This document shows, piece after piece, positions 1-9,246 of a stretch of 19,968 bases of DNA. The stretch is taken from contig CAAGBQ010000107.1 of NCBI GenBank assembly GCA_900768105.1, forward strand, positions 1 to 19,968, in the 5' to 3' direction. The stretch is from Oscillospiraceae bacterium. Lineage in GTDB: Bacteria; Bacillota; Clostridia; Oscillospirales; Ruminococcaceae. A program made the translations under genes and the position numbers. Position 1 is the first letter of the stretch. Each line of letters opens with the position of its first letter. The notes below the pieces were generated by a model, which made no database searches, was not told where the DNA came from, and saw only the letters and a list, made by a program, of their open reading frames with translations.

Positions 1-85
1 CCCTCATCCGTCGGCGGCTTTCGCTAAAGCGAAAACCACCGCCACCTTCCCCGTTGGGGAAGGCTTGCACGGCGTTGGCGCGGCG
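1..85 (-). repeat. Intergenic hairpin repeat, inverted copy
   Basis: Read on the minus strand, this stretch matches 19691-19772 in its outer parts. Both have a CCGYGCCAACGCCGYGCAAG lead-in, then a short inverted repeat of CTTCCCC and GGGGAA, a central hairpin, and the tail GACGGATGAGGG. The central hairpin differs: here it is built on TTTCGC/GCGAAA around positions 18-36, while the other copy has an unrelated 15-bp stem. Conserved flanks with exchanged hairpins suggest a repeat family and not chance similarity. The element may be cut by the start of the window. Confidence 0.75.
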
Positions 86-133
86 CAAAACTTACGATTG
101 CGCCCGCCACGCAAAAATTTTTTTCGAAAATTT

Positions 134-175
134 TTGCCCTCTGCAACAAAACACAATATTTTTAATACCTATATT
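134..175 (+). promoter_or_regulatory. Probable promoter region of the first solute-binding gene
   Basis: The AT-rich block resembles the promoter of the downstream paralog at 2889-2917: a TGCAA element (142-146) followed at the same distance by AATACC and then CTATATT (169-175). The -10 match is weaker here than in the paralog. I cannot say whether TAATAC (163-168) or TATATT (170-175) is used. Confidence 0.4.
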
Positions 176-221
176 TGTGTAACAAAAAATGCTTTTTTCA
201 TGAAAGGAGAACAACGGAATA

Positions 222-2744
222 ATGAAAAAAACAACAAGATTTGCCGCCCTTGCGCTGGCGGTGCTTATGGCGCTGACGAGCTTTGCGGGTTGCAATAAAA
301 AAAGCGAAGAGGATTCCGGCGAAAAATATGTTTATCCGGCAACCTATTTTGACCTCAAGGAATTCGATAATGCTAATATAAGGCAAATGGCTGCCGCCGG
401 CGAAAAGGTCTATGTTCTTGCAGATATGCCCACCGGCGAAACCGTTGATACTACATACACCGATGAAAACGGCGAACCCCAAACCTATACAAGCGATGTG
501 TATAAGAATGTTCTTTATGAAATCGATGCTTCCACCGGCGAAATGAAAAAGCTTGACGCATATGTGGATGATTCAACCGGCTACTCCGAAGATACGGAAA
601 GCCTTGCGGAGCAGCACTATGTTTCCGTGGACGGAATGATTGAAACCGGCGACGGCAGACTTGCCATAGTCAAGGAGGAAACCTCCGTAAAATATGACCT
701 GCCCGCGGATTTCAATCCGGAAAGCGACAGCGTATGGAACTATAACAACACCACAAAAATCCTTTGCCGCATTGATATTATTGACGAAAGCGGCGCGGTG
801 GTAAGCACCTTAAAAGGCCCCGAAAGGGAATATAACAGCAACGGGGAATATTATGACCTCCGCGCAGTTATCTGCGATAAGGATAATAACTGGTATATGT
901 TTACATCCGACGGCGTTGCGGTTTATAATTCCGATTTCAGTCAGCAGCTTTTCGCCTTAAAAGGCGACAATATTAACGGAAGCAATATAAATAATATTGT
1001 CCGCACCTCCGACGGAAGCGTGGCTGCGCTTATGTGGGATAACAGCGGCAATCAGGTCGTAAAAACCATCGACCTTGCAAAAAAAGATTTTACCGCGGGA
1101 AGCAAGCTTTCCATGTCTACGGTTTATCTTAACAGCGTTTTTACCGGCAACAATGAATATGATTTCTTCGGCACGGATGAAACCGGCATAGTAGGCGTAA
1201 AAACAGCGGACGGCACAGCCGAAAGAGTGGTAAACTGGCTTGATTCCGACCTTTCTCCGGATTATATCCAGCATGTTTCCGCAATGGAAAACGGTGATTT
1301 TATACTCTATAATCAGGATTGGGAAAGCGAAAAAGCCGACCTTATCCGCCTTGTAAAAACCCTTAACGACCCCGCAAACCAAAAAAAGATCATCACCATG
1401 GCGGTAACATATATGGATACGGATGTCCGCAATATGGTTGCGGAATTCAATAAGAAAAATACCGAATACCGCATCAAGGTGATGGATTACTCCGAGTATA
1501 ATACCGGCGATGACTATACCGCAGGTATTACAAAGCTTAACACCGAGATAATTGCGGGCAAGGTTCCGGATATTCTTGCTGTGAGCAGCTCCATGCCTAT
1601 CACCCAATATATCGCAAAGGGTATTTTGGAGGATTTGACGCCGTATATCGAGCGCGACATGGGAAAAGACGCCCTTGTGGAGGATTTCTTTAAATCTCTG
1701 CGGGATTCCGAAGGAAAGCTTTATGAAATTTATTCAAGCTTCAGCCTTCAGTCCCTTGTTGGGCTTAAAAGCGTGGTCGGCGACGGCAGCGACTGGACCT
1801 TTAAAACAATGCAGGAAGCCCTTGCGAAGCTTCCGGAGGGCGCAAGCCTTATGAGCGAATATTATTCCAGAAGCTCCGCCATGTATATGTTCCTTTACAG
1901 CAATATGGATAGGTTCATAAACCGCGAAACCGGCGAATGTTCCTTTGACAGCGAGGATTTTATCGAACTGCTTGAAACGGTTAAAACCTTCCCCGCCGAT
2001 GATGAAATCGATTATGAAAATATGAGCAGCGAAAGCAGCCAAATGCGCGTCCTTTCCGGAAAGCAGCTCCTTTCCGATATAACCATGTGGAACCTTACGG
2101 ATTTCCGCGCAAACACCTTCTATGTCTATGGCAAGGACGCTTCCGTTGTGGGCTATCCCGGAACCGGCTCCGTCTTTACCACAAGCGGAATGGGCTATGC
2201 CCTTTCCGCAAAAAGCGAAAACAAAGAGGTCGCGTGGCAGTTTATAAGCCAAATTCTTACCAAGGATTATCAGACGGAACAGAACAAATACGGTTATTAT
2301 AACGGAATACCCACCAATAAAGAGGTATTTGATGCTATGATGACGGAGGAAGCCACTCCGGAATTCGATACGAGTTATCCCGCAAGCGGCAGCTATGTTG
2401 TAAGCGGAAACGGAAGCGGCTTTTCTGCCGATGGCGAAAAGTCCGCGGAGCGCGAGCCTTTTTATGAGGGTGCAACCAATGCCGAGGGCGTTCACGAGAT
2501 GGCGAAAACCACCTATGACTTCGGCGACGGCATGGAGGTTTCCGTATATGCCATGACCGATTACGAAAAAGAGGCAATACTCGATATTTTCAAAAACACC
2601 ACTGCATTTATGCGCTATGACACCAGCCTTTCCGACATCATAAACGAGGAGGTTCAGCCTTTCTTTAAAGGCGAAAAATCCGCCGCAGACGCCGCAAAGA
2701 TGATTCAAAGCCGCGCTACCATTTATATAAACGAGCAGCGCTGA
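222..2744 (+). CDS. Propeller-fused extracellular solute-binding lipoprotein, copy 1
   Basis: The 840-residue product is an exported lipoprotein: a Lys-rich start, a hydrophobic stretch and a lipobox ending at Cys24 (SFAGC). Residues about 35-385 are not typical of binding proteins. They contain recurring units of the form D-x-N/G followed by short beta strands (for example DKDNNWYMFTSDGVAVYNSD), which suggests a beta-propeller. From about residue 388 the sequence has the features of family-1 sugar-type binding proteins: an initial ITMAV strand, an EFNKKNTEYRI helix, and LNTEIIAGKVPDIL. ATG 222 is preceded by AAAGGAG at 203-209. It is about 1.5 to 2 times the usual length for the family. The substrate cannot be read from sequence; a carbohydrate or glycan fragment is the family-based guess. 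A terminator follows at once, so it is probably transcribed alone. Confidence 0.87.
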   Translation: MKKTTRFAALALAVLMALTSFAGCNKKSEEDSGEKYVYPATYFDLKEFDNANIRQMAAAGEKVYVLADMPTGETVDTTYTDENGEPQTYTSDVYKNVLYEIDASTGEMKKLDAYVDDSTGYSEDTESLAEQHYVSVDGMIETGDGRLAIVKEETSVKYDLPADFNPESDSVWNYNNTTKILCRIDIIDESGAVVSTLKGPEREYNSNGEYYDLRAVICDKDNNWYMFTSDGVAVYNSDFSQQLFALKGDNINGSNINNIVRTSDGSVAALMWDNSGNQVVKTIDLAKKDFTAGSKLSMSTVYLNSVFTGNNEYDFFGTDETGIVGVKTADGTAERVVNWLDSDLSPDYIQHVSAMENGDFILYNQDWESEKADLIRLVKTLNDPANQKKIITMAVTYMDTDVRNMVAEFNKKNTEYRIKVMDYSEYNTGDDYTAGITKLNTEIIAGKVPDILAVSSSMPITQYIAKGILEDLTPYIERDMGKDALVEDFFKSLRDSEGKLYEIYSSFSLQSLVGLKSVVGDGSDWTFKTMQEALAKLPEGASLMSEYYSRSSAMYMFLYSNMDRFINRETGECSFDSEDFIELLETVKTFPADDEIDYENMSSESSQMRVLSGKQLLSDITMWNLTDFRANTFYVYGKDASVVGYPGTGSVFTTSGMGYALSAKSENKEVAWQFISQILTKDYQTEQNKYGYYNGIPTNKEVFDAMMTEEATPEFDTSYPASGSYVVSGNGSGFSADGEKSAEREPFYEGATNAEGVHEMAKTTYDFGDGMEVSVYAMTDYEKEAILDIFKNTTAFMRYDTSLSDIINEEVQPFFKGEKSAADAAKMIQSRATIYINEQR

Positions 2745-2760
2745 TAAGTTGGCGAAGAAG

Positions 2761-2792
2761 GCGGCTTCCGAACAGATGGAAGCCGCTTTTTT
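2761..2792 (+). terminator. Intrinsic terminator after first solute-binding gene
   Basis: A perfect 9-bp stem, GCGGCTTCC (2761-2769) with GGAAGCCGC (2778-2786), encloses an 8-base loop and is followed by six T. It lies 17 bases after the stop codon and separates the two binding-protein genes. Another GCTCCGC-TTT-GCGGAGC hairpin at 2826-2842 has no T tract and is unexplained. Confidence 0.9.
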
Positions 2793-2888
2793 GCCCCGCG
2801 TGCTTGTACTCCGTTGGTGCGGGTTGCTCCGCTTTGCGGAGCCTTCGCAAAAAAACTCCCAAAAATCATCGGATAATTTCCAATTCTC

Positions 2889-2917
2889 TTGCAATAATTT
2901 CGACAATTTTATATACT
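2889..2917 (+). promoter_or_regulatory. Promoter of second solute-binding gene and downstream operon
   Basis: TTGCAA (2889-2894) and TATACT (2912-2917) are 17 bases apart, close to the sigma-A consensus. Transcription should begin near 2924, giving a leader of about 48 bases before the start codon. Confidence 0.75.
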
Positions 2918-2971
2918 TATATTATAAACAGCATTTTTTTATTTCGGACAGTGTAAGGAGGAAACGGAAAC

Positions 2972-5536
2972 ATGAAAACAAAGCTCCGGATAACAGCGCT
3001 TATCCTTGCCGCGGTTACGGCACTTTCTCTTTTTGCGGGATGCAATAAGAACAATGACGACGGCAATACCGGTATGCCGGAATACACCTATGTTCCAACC
3101 TATTCCGAATTTGCCGCGGATATCGGCAACGGATATATACAAAGCTCGGCAATGGGCGCGGACTGCATTTATTACCTTGTAAGCCGCCAAGAGGGCGAGC
3201 AGGAACGCAGTTACAGCTACACCGACGAAAATAACGAAACGTTTACGGAAACCTATACCGATCCTACATATATAATGCGGCTCTATAAATCCGACCTTGA
3301 CGGAAAAAATGTGGAGATGCTTCCGGATTTTGCGGTCGATACAACATATAAGGAAGAAACCGCAAGCGAAACTTCCGGCGGCGTAAACTCCCTGCTTGTA
3401 TTAAAGGACGGCGCTGCGGTTGTTCGTTATGAAAGCATAACCACCTATGACCTTCCGGAGGATTTTGACCCCGAAACACAGAATAGATGGGAGTACCAAA
3501 GCCATTACAGCACTACATATACCCTCGATATTCTCGATTCCACCGGAAAAACCATAAGCTCCACCGTGCTTTCAAAAAGCTCCGATACGGAGGATGGCGA
3601 TTCCATCAATGTGGTTGAAGCGGATAAGGACGGCAACATCTATGCGGCCGGCTGGGAAAGCCTGACCGTATATTCCTCGGATATGGTAAAGCTTTTTTCT
3701 ATTAAAGGCGATAACGGAAACGGCTTTGACAGCATGGTTCGCCTTTCGGACGGCTCCGTTGCGGTCGGCGCTTGGGGACAAAACGGTATTGATTACCGCC
3801 GCATTGACATAAATAAAAAAGCCTTAGGCGATGTAATTCCCTCCGCACCCTCCGCATACAGCTTTATTGACGGCGCGGGCGATTACCTTCTGTTCTACCG
3901 TTCCTCCAGCGGCATTATCGGCATAAAGGCGGACGGCACGACCGAGGAAACTATAAACTGGCTTGATTCCGACATAAATGTAAGCGATATAAGCCAGATA
4001 ATACCTCTTGATAACGGAGATTTTATTTGCATAAGCAGCAGCTATGACGACGAAACCGATACCAACAGCTTTGAAATAGTACGGCTTACCAAAACAAAAT
4101 ACGACCCCTCTAACGAAAGAAAAATCATAACCGTGGCAAGCATGGGTCTTAGATATGACCTTCGCCAGAAGATTATGGACTATAATAAGACCAATACCGA
4201 ATACAGAATCCGCGTTACGGATTATAACCAGTATAATACCGGCGATGACATCTCCGCGGGCGTAACAAAGCTTAATACCGAGATAATCGCGGGTCATGCT
4301 CCGGATATCTTCGTGGTAAGCAGTTCCATGCCCGTCACTCAGTATGCGGGCAAGGGCGTCCTTGAGGATGTGACCCCCTATATGGAGCGGGACTTCGGCA
4401 AAGACGCCTTCGTGGAGGATTTCTTCAAAACTCTCCGCAGCGATGACGGCAAGCTTTATGAAATTTATGCCAACTTCTATATTAATACCGCCATCGGCCT
4501 TAAAGAAGTGGTCGGCGACGGCAGCAGCTGGAACTTTGATGATATGCAGGCGGCGCTGAACAAGCTTTCCGAGGAAGCAACCGTTCTTAACGAATCCTAT
4601 TCCCGCGAAAGAGCCGTTCAGGACTTCATTTACGGAAGCACGAACCGCTTTGTGGAATGGGAAACCGGCAAATGCTCCTTCGACAGCCAGGAATTTATCG
4701 ACCTGCTCAATTTCGTAAAGTCCTTCCGCACACAGAATGAGATTGACGCTTCTCACGGCGATGATTACAGATATGTTTCCGACGAAAGCAGGGTAAACAG
4801 CGGAAAGCAGCTTCTTTTTGAAGAAAGCATAAGCGATCTTGACTATTCCCGCGGAGATATTTTCTATATTCTTAAAGGAGAGCCGTCCTTCGTCGGCTAT
4901 CCCGGAATAGGAAACAGCTTCGGCACCTTCAGCATCGGCTTTGCAATCTCCGCAAAAAGCCAGTATAAGGACGCCGCATGGGATTTTGTAAAATACATTC
5001 TTACCGAGGAGTATCAGAACGATAATATGTGGGACGGCTTCCCCACCAACAAAGCCGTCTTTGAGGAAAGATTCAAGGTGGCTTCAACTCCGGATTATAT
5101 CGACCCTGCGGAATCCGGCGAAGAGAGCGGCGGCGACTATGTGGTATATGACTCCGTCGATACCGGAAAGATGGCTGCCGATACCGCAATAGCGGAGCCT
5201 GCCGAGGAGGACGGAATCCATTATTCCGACTTTAACAAAGGCACGGTGAACGAAAAGGGTTGGAAAGAGCAGCCGAAAACCTATGTCAGCTTCAACGACC
5301 CGGATATAACCGGCGATAAGTGGTGGGATGTTCCGATTTTTGCCATGACGGAGCAGGAAGAAACGGCGCTTCGCAATCTTATCGGCAGCGTTACCGTGTT
5401 CAATCGCAACGATACCAGCCTTTCCGATATAATCGAAGAGGAAACCCAAGCGTTCTTTAACGGACAAAAATCCGCAGAGGACACCGCAAAGATGATTCAA
5501 AGCCGCGCCACCATCTATGTTAACGAGCAGAGATAA
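2972..5536 (+). CDS. Propeller-fused extracellular solute-binding lipoprotein, copy 2
   Basis: The 854-residue product is a clear paralog of the preceding lipoprotein. It has the same signal peptide type (lipobox LFAGC, Cys24), the same N-terminal propeller-like region to about residue 380, and the same family-1 binding domain after that. Shared blocks include YNTGDD, TKLNTEIIAG, and an almost identical C-terminus (KMIQSRATIY then NEQR). Start ATG 2972 has AAGGAGG at 2955-2961. No terminator follows before the permease genes, so this copy is the likely binding subunit of the transporter, working outside the membrane and delivering substrate to the two permeases. Between about residues 705 and 780 it carries an acidic insertion larger than in copy 1. 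The substrate is unknown; a carbohydrate is the inference from the permease class. Confidence 0.88.
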   Translation: MKTKLRITALILAAVTALSLFAGCNKNNDDGNTGMPEYTYVPTYSEFAADIGNGYIQSSAMGADCIYYLVSRQEGEQERSYSYTDENNETFTETYTDPTYIMRLYKSDLDGKNVEMLPDFAVDTTYKEETASETSGGVNSLLVLKDGAAVVRYESITTYDLPEDFDPETQNRWEYQSHYSTTYTLDILDSTGKTISSTVLSKSSDTEDGDSINVVEADKDGNIYAAGWESLTVYSSDMVKLFSIKGDNGNGFDSMVRLSDGSVAVGAWGQNGIDYRRIDINKKALGDVIPSAPSAYSFIDGAGDYLLFYRSSSGIIGIKADGTTEETINWLDSDINVSDISQIIPLDNGDFICISSSYDDETDTNSFEIVRLTKTKYDPSNERKIITVASMGLRYDLRQKIMDYNKTNTEYRIRVTDYNQYNTGDDISAGVTKLNTEIIAGHAPDIFVVSSSMPVTQYAGKGVLEDVTPYMERDFGKDAFVEDFFKTLRSDDGKLYEIYANFYINTAIGLKEVVGDGSSWNFDDMQAALNKLSEEATVLNESYSRERAVQDFIYGSTNRFVEWETGKCSFDSQEFIDLLNFVKSFRTQNEIDASHGDDYRYVSDESRVNSGKQLLFEESISDLDYSRGDIFYILKGEPSFVGYPGIGNSFGTFSIGFAISAKSQYKDAAWDFVKYILTEEYQNDNMWDGFPTNKAVFEERFKVASTPDYIDPAESGEESGGDYVVYDSVDTGKMAADTAIAEPAEEDGIHYSDFNKGTVNEKGWKEQPKTYVSFNDPDITGDKWWDVPIFAMTEQEETALRNLIGSVTVFNRNDTSLSDIIEEETQAFFNGQKSAEDTAKMIQSRATIYVNEQR

Positions 5537-5560
5537 ATAATCTCCGTAAAAAAATAATAC

Positions 5561-5648
5561 GCCGCCGCGGCGCTGCGAAACCACGCCGCGGCAGCACCGT
5601 GCCGGATGAGGACCGCCCGCCGCAGGCGGGCGTGACTTCTGCCGCCCT
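5561..5648 (+). repeat. Intergenic hairpin repeat inside the transporter operon
   Basis: It begins with a 9-bp stem (5564-5572 with 5584-5592), then GCCGGATGAGGA, then the perfect stem GCCCGCC-GCA-GGCGGGC (5615-5631), then GTGACTTCTGCCGCC. The last 47 bases match 19761-19803 almost exactly. It lies between the second binding protein and the first permease and should be transcribed. Neither hairpin has a T tract, so it is not a standard terminator. Confidence 0.8.
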
Positions 5649-5703
5649 GCAAACGCGCAAAACAATGCAAAAGACTATTTCATTAAAGAAAGAACAAACA
5701 GCC

Positions 5704-6636
5704 ATGACCAAAGAAAAAACATTGCAAAAAGCAGAAAGCGCAGGCATAATCCCAAAGCCGAAAAAGCGCCTTACGGCGCAGGCGGCGGATAAGCTGCGCA
5801 GTATACTCTACCTAACGCCCAGCGTCGTGGGCGTTTCGCTGTTTTTCATTCTTCCGTTCTTCGTGGTGGTTTACTATTCACTGATACGAAGCCCGATAAA
5901 TCCGGAATTTGTGTTTTTGGAGAACTATAAGAATGTTTTGGGAAATTCCTCTTTCCAAACGGCGGTAAATAATACGCTAAAGTTTTCGGCAATGGCGGTG
6001 CCTCTTGCGGTAATACTTTCCCTTGCGCTTGCCCTTATGCTGGAACAGAAAATTCCGATGAAAAGCCAGTTCCGCACTTTCTTTTTAAGCCCGATTATGG
6101 TGCCGGTGGCTTCCGTTGTGCTTATATGGCAGGTGCTTTTCGATTATAACGGCGCACTTAACGAATTTGTCACTGCCTTCGGCCTTGACAGAATAGATTG
6201 GCTTAAATCCGAATATTGCCTTGGCGTAATCACGGTGCTTTATCTTTGGAAAAACCTTGGCTATAATATGATTCTTTTTATGGCGGCGCTTGCCAATGTG
6301 CCGCAGGAGCTTTTGGAGGCGGCGGATGTGGAGGGCGCGCCCGCATGGTACAAATTTTTTGCCATAAAGCTGCGCTACCTTTCGCCAACGGTGCTTTTTG
6401 TTACCATCCTTTCAATGATAAACTCCTTCAAGGTGTTCCGCGAGATATATCTGCTTACCGGCAAATACCCCTATGATGGGCTGTATATGCTCCAGCATTT
6501 TATGAACAACACCTTTGCTTCGCTGGATTACCAAAAGCTTTCCGCCGCGGCGGTGCTTATGGCAATATTCATGGTCGGGCTTATCGCCCTGCTCTTTAAA
6601 ATCGAGGATGTTTTCGGAAAGGATGTGGAAGGCTGA
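5704..6636 (+). CDS. Sugar-type ABC transporter permease, MalF/UgpA-like
   Basis: A 310-residue inner-membrane subunit of a CUT1 carbohydrate importer. After a basic N-terminus, hydrophobic segments begin near residue 30 (YLTPSVVGVSLFFILPFFVV). The EAA loop that docks to the ATPase is visible as ELLEAADVEGAPAWYKFF. The frame is open from 5599, but its first 35 codons are repeat DNA, so I place the start at ATG 5704. That start has only a weak upstream AAAGAAAG. ATG 5665 is an alternative without a visible ribosome site. The stop codon overlaps the start of the second permease by one base (TGATG), which indicates translational coupling. It pairs with that permease to form the channel. No ATPase is encoded nearby. 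Confidence 0.9.
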   Translation: MTKEKTLQKAESAGIIPKPKKRLTAQAADKLRSILYLTPSVVGVSLFFILPFFVVVYYSLIRSPINPEFVFLENYKNVLGNSSFQTAVNNTLKFSAMAVPLAVILSLALALMLEQKIPMKSQFRTFFLSPIMVPVASVVLIWQVLFDYNGALNEFVTAFGLDRIDWLKSEYCLGVITVLYLWKNLGYNMILFMAALANVPQELLEAADVEGAPAWYKFFAIKLRYLSPTVLFVTILSMINSFKVFREIYLLTGKYPYDGLYMLQHFMNNTFASLDYQKLSAAAVLMAIFMVGLIALLFKIEDVFGKDVEG

Positions 6637-7538
6637 TGAAACAAAAGCTTCATCATAAAAAGAAGCACCTTGCCGGAAAAATCATTACGGTTTTGGTCTG
6701 CGCGCTGTTTGCGTTCCTGTTTATAATGCCAACGGTGCTCACCATAACGAACTCCTTTATGGAGCAAAGCGAAATAAACGCAAACTACGGCAAAATCTTT
6801 CAGAATTTCAGCGGAGGAAGCAAAACCTATATCTCCGATAAGGTAACGCTGAAATTCATTCCGGATAAAGTCACTCTTTCCCAGTACATAACCGCGCTGA
6901 TAAAAAGTCCGGACTATCTTTTTAAATTCTGGAACTCCGTAATCCTTGTGGTGCCGATAGTCATTTTTCAGGTGGCGACGGCGGCTCTCGCCGCATACGG
7001 CTTTACACGCTGGCGCGGAAAATTCCGGAGCTTTATGTTCTTCTTTTATGTTATCCTGATGCTTATGCCGTACCAGGTAACATTGGTTCCGAACTATTTG
7101 GTAAGCGATTGGCTCGGAATCCTCAATACACGCTGGGCAATAATCTTTCCCGGAATGTTCGCACCGTTTTCGGTGTTCCTGCTTACCAAATTTATGCGGC
7201 GAATACCCGTTTCCCTTATTGAAGCGGCAAAGCTTGACGGCGCGGGAGAATGGCAGATTTTTACCCGAATATGCCTGCCCCAGTGCCGCAGCGCCCTTTA
7301 TTCCATTGCTATGCTTGTTTTCATCGACTATTGGAACATGGTGGAGCAGCCGATAATCCTGCTTCCGGACGCAGACAAACAGCCGCTTTCGGTATATCTT
7401 TCTACAATAAACGCCGGCGAGGTGGGCGTAGCCTTCGCCGTAGCAACAATTTATATGATTCCCACGCTTTTGCTCTTCCTCCATGGTGAAGAATACCTTG
7501 TGGAAGGAATTGCACATCAGGGATCGGTGAAAGGATAA
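6636..7538 (+). CDS. Sugar-type ABC transporter permease, MalG/UgpE-like
   Basis: A 300-residue partner of the preceding permease. The first membrane segment is at about residues 14-34. A periplasm-side-like insert follows (about 35-95), and the remaining segments begin with FWNSVILVVPIVIFQVATAAL. The EAA loop is clear: LIEAAKLDGAGEWQIFTRICLP. This is the usual second channel subunit of CUT1 importers. It starts at ATG 6636 inside the preceding stop codon. The gene ends six bases before the adaptor gene, and AAAGGA at its end serves that gene. The ATPase is probably a shared MsiK-type subunit encoded elsewhere, which is inference from how such systems are arranged in Gram-positives. Confidence 0.92.
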   Translation: MKQKLHHKKKHLAGKIITVLVCALFAFLFIMPTVLTITNSFMEQSEINANYGKIFQNFSGGSKTYISDKVTLKFIPDKVTLSQYITALIKSPDYLFKFWNSVILVVPIVIFQVATAALAAYGFTRWRGKFRSFMFFFYVILMLMPYQVTLVPNYLVSDWLGILNTRWAIIFPGMFAPFSVFLLTKFMRRIPVSLIEAAKLDGAGEWQIFTRICLPQCRSALYSIAMLVFIDYWNMVEQPIILLPDADKQPLSVYLSTINAGEVGVAFAVATIYMIPTLLLFLHGEEYLVEGIAHQGSVKG

Positions 7539-7544
7539 ATTACT

Positions 7545-9242
7545 ATGGCAGAAGAAAAAGTCAAAAAAAGAGAATGGGTCAAAAACGCCGCAATTATATT
7601 TTTGAGCATAATGCTTGTTATGACCTTTTTCTCAAATACATTTTTGCTCCGCTCCTTGCCGGAGGTTTCAACCCAGTCCGTTTCTTCGGGCACAATAAAC
7701 ACAAAAATCCGCGGCAGCGGCACCGTTGCCGCCAACCAAACCTATGATGTTACCATTGACCAAAGCCGAAAGATTGATTCCGTTATGGTAAAGGTCGGTC
7801 AAAAGGTAGAGGCGGGCGATGTGCTCTTTACTCTTCAGGAGGGCGACAGCAAGGATTTGGAAGAGGCAAAGGAAGCTCTTGCAAAGGCAGAGCTTGATTA
7901 TCAGATAAAGCTGCTTGAAGCAATGAAGGATTCCGGTGGGGACAGTGCTTCCTCCGCCGCAAAGGAAGCCTATGACGCATGGAGAACCGCGCAGAACAAG
8001 GCTTCGGAGGTTGCTTCACAGCTTCGCTCCGTAAATTCCGCAAAGGCGGCTCTTTCCTCCGCACAGGCAGCCCGTGATGAAGCAAAGCAGCACCTTGCAA
8101 TCCTTGCGGGCGGCGAAGATAAGCTTTCCGATATAGTAAACCTCAAGGAACTGCTTGCGCAGGCGGAACAGAACCTCCGTAATGCGGAGCAGGAGGTTGC
8201 AAAGGCTGCCGCAGATCCGGATTATACCAATCCCGAAAGCCCGAACCACGGCGCGGCGGAAGCAAGATACATTGAAGCGGTGGAAACGCGCGACGCATGG
8301 AATGCCGCGGCAAGCGATTACCGTGTAAAGCTTGAAGCGTATCAGGTTCCGGAAACGGAATACAATGTTCTTTATGATAAATATGTAAGTGCAGAGCAGG
8401 CAGTTGCCGCCGCACAAAGCAGCTATAACGATGTCGTGGCAAAATACGGCGACCTTTCCGATGCGGATTATGCCAATGCGAACGAAGCCGCAAAAAGCGC
8501 CGAAAAGGCATACAGCACCGCTTTGGAAACTCTCCGCACCCAACAGAACAACAAGGAAATTCAGGACAAAATCGACGCTCTTAACAACAGTCAGGAGCAG
8601 AAGAACCTCGAAAAGCTCCGTAAAAAAGTTCAGGAGCTTTCCGGAAACAACGGCAGCAACGAGGTTACCGCAAAAATTGCCGGAACCATAAGCGAAATCA
8701 ATGTAAAGGCGGGCGGCGACGCAAACGCGCAGGATGTTCTTGCGGTAATCGAGCTTACCGACCGCGGATATACCGTCAGCATTTCCGCAACCGCGGAGCA
8801 GGCAAAAAAGGTTTCCGTGGGAGATGCCGCCGAGGTTACCACCTATTGGTGGGGCAGCGAAATCAAAGCCGTGCTTGAAAGCATAAAGAACGACCCGCAA
8901 AGCGGCGGCAAAAACAAGCTGCTTGTGTTCACCGTTTCCGGCGATGTGGAGCCCGGCACAAATATAAACCTCTCCATCGGTCAAAAAAGCCAAAACTATG
9001 ACTCCATTGTACCGAAAAGCGCCGTGCGCAGCGATACAAACGGAAAATTCGTACTTGTTCTTACTCAAAAATCAAGCCCCATAGGCAACCGCTATGTTGC
9101 AACAAGAGTTGATGTTCAGGTGCTTGCGGAGGATGATGTTTCCGCTGCCGTAACCGGATTGAGCTACGGCGATTATGTCATTACCACCTCCAGCAAGCCT
9201 ATCGAGGCGGGTACTCTCGTCCGTATGGCGGAGGGAGCGTAA
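7545..9242 (+). CDS. HlyD/MacA-like membrane fusion adaptor
   Basis: The 565-residue protein has a short basic N-terminus and one membrane segment (about 14-34). A biotinyl-lipoyl half-motif follows (IDSVMVKVGQKVEAGDVLFTLQEGD, about residues 79-103). Next is a very long Ala/Glu/Lys-rich coiled-coil region (about 105-365), the second lipoyl half (ITAKIAGTISEINVKAGG-like, about 375-400), and a C-terminal beta-barrel with a final YGDYVITTSSKP segment. This order is that of periplasmic adaptor subunits of efflux systems. In Gram-positives these act outside the membrane with MacB-type ABC transporters. The gene lies six bases after the second permease and four bases before a MacB-core protein, so the three are likely co-expressed. 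The coiled coil is longer than in typical MacA. Confidence 0.87.
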   Translation: MAEEKVKKREWVKNAAIIFLSIMLVMTFFSNTFLLRSLPEVSTQSVSSGTINTKIRGSGTVAANQTYDVTIDQSRKIDSVMVKVGQKVEAGDVLFTLQEGDSKDLEEAKEALAKAELDYQIKLLEAMKDSGGDSASSAAKEAYDAWRTAQNKASEVASQLRSVNSAKAALSSAQAARDEAKQHLAILAGGEDKLSDIVNLKELLAQAEQNLRNAEQEVAKAAADPDYTNPESPNHGAAEARYIEAVETRDAWNAAASDYRVKLEAYQVPETEYNVLYDKYVSAEQAVAAAQSSYNDVVAKYGDLSDADYANANEAAKSAEKAYSTALETLRTQQNNKEIQDKIDALNNSQEQKNLEKLRKKVQELSGNNGSNEVTAKIAGTISEINVKAGGDANAQDVLAVIELTDRGYTVSISATAEQAKKVSVGDAAEVTTYWWGSEIKAVLESIKNDPQSGGKNKLLVFTVSGDVEPGTNINLSIGQKSQNYDSIVPKSAVRSDTNGKFVLVLTQKSSPIGNRYVATRVDVQVLAEDDVSAAVTGLSYGDYVITTSSKPIEAGTLVRMAEGA

Positions 9243-9246
9243 TAAG

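Noticed and set aside
1734..2906. Long open frame on the minus strand
   Set aside because: It is antisense to the first binding-protein gene, has no ribosome site and no recognisable domain. The same applies to the long minus-strand frames at 3824-4756, 8016-9068 and 18730-19710. They result from the codon bias of the true genes.
5599..5703. N-terminal extension of the first permease
   Set aside because: The codons are repeat DNA identical to other intergenic copies, and there is no ribosome site before 5599.
9175..9246. Earlier start for the MacB-like gene
   Set aside because: The extension overlaps the end of the adaptor gene by 68 bases and has no ribosome site. GTG 9247 or ATG 9259 have upstream sites.
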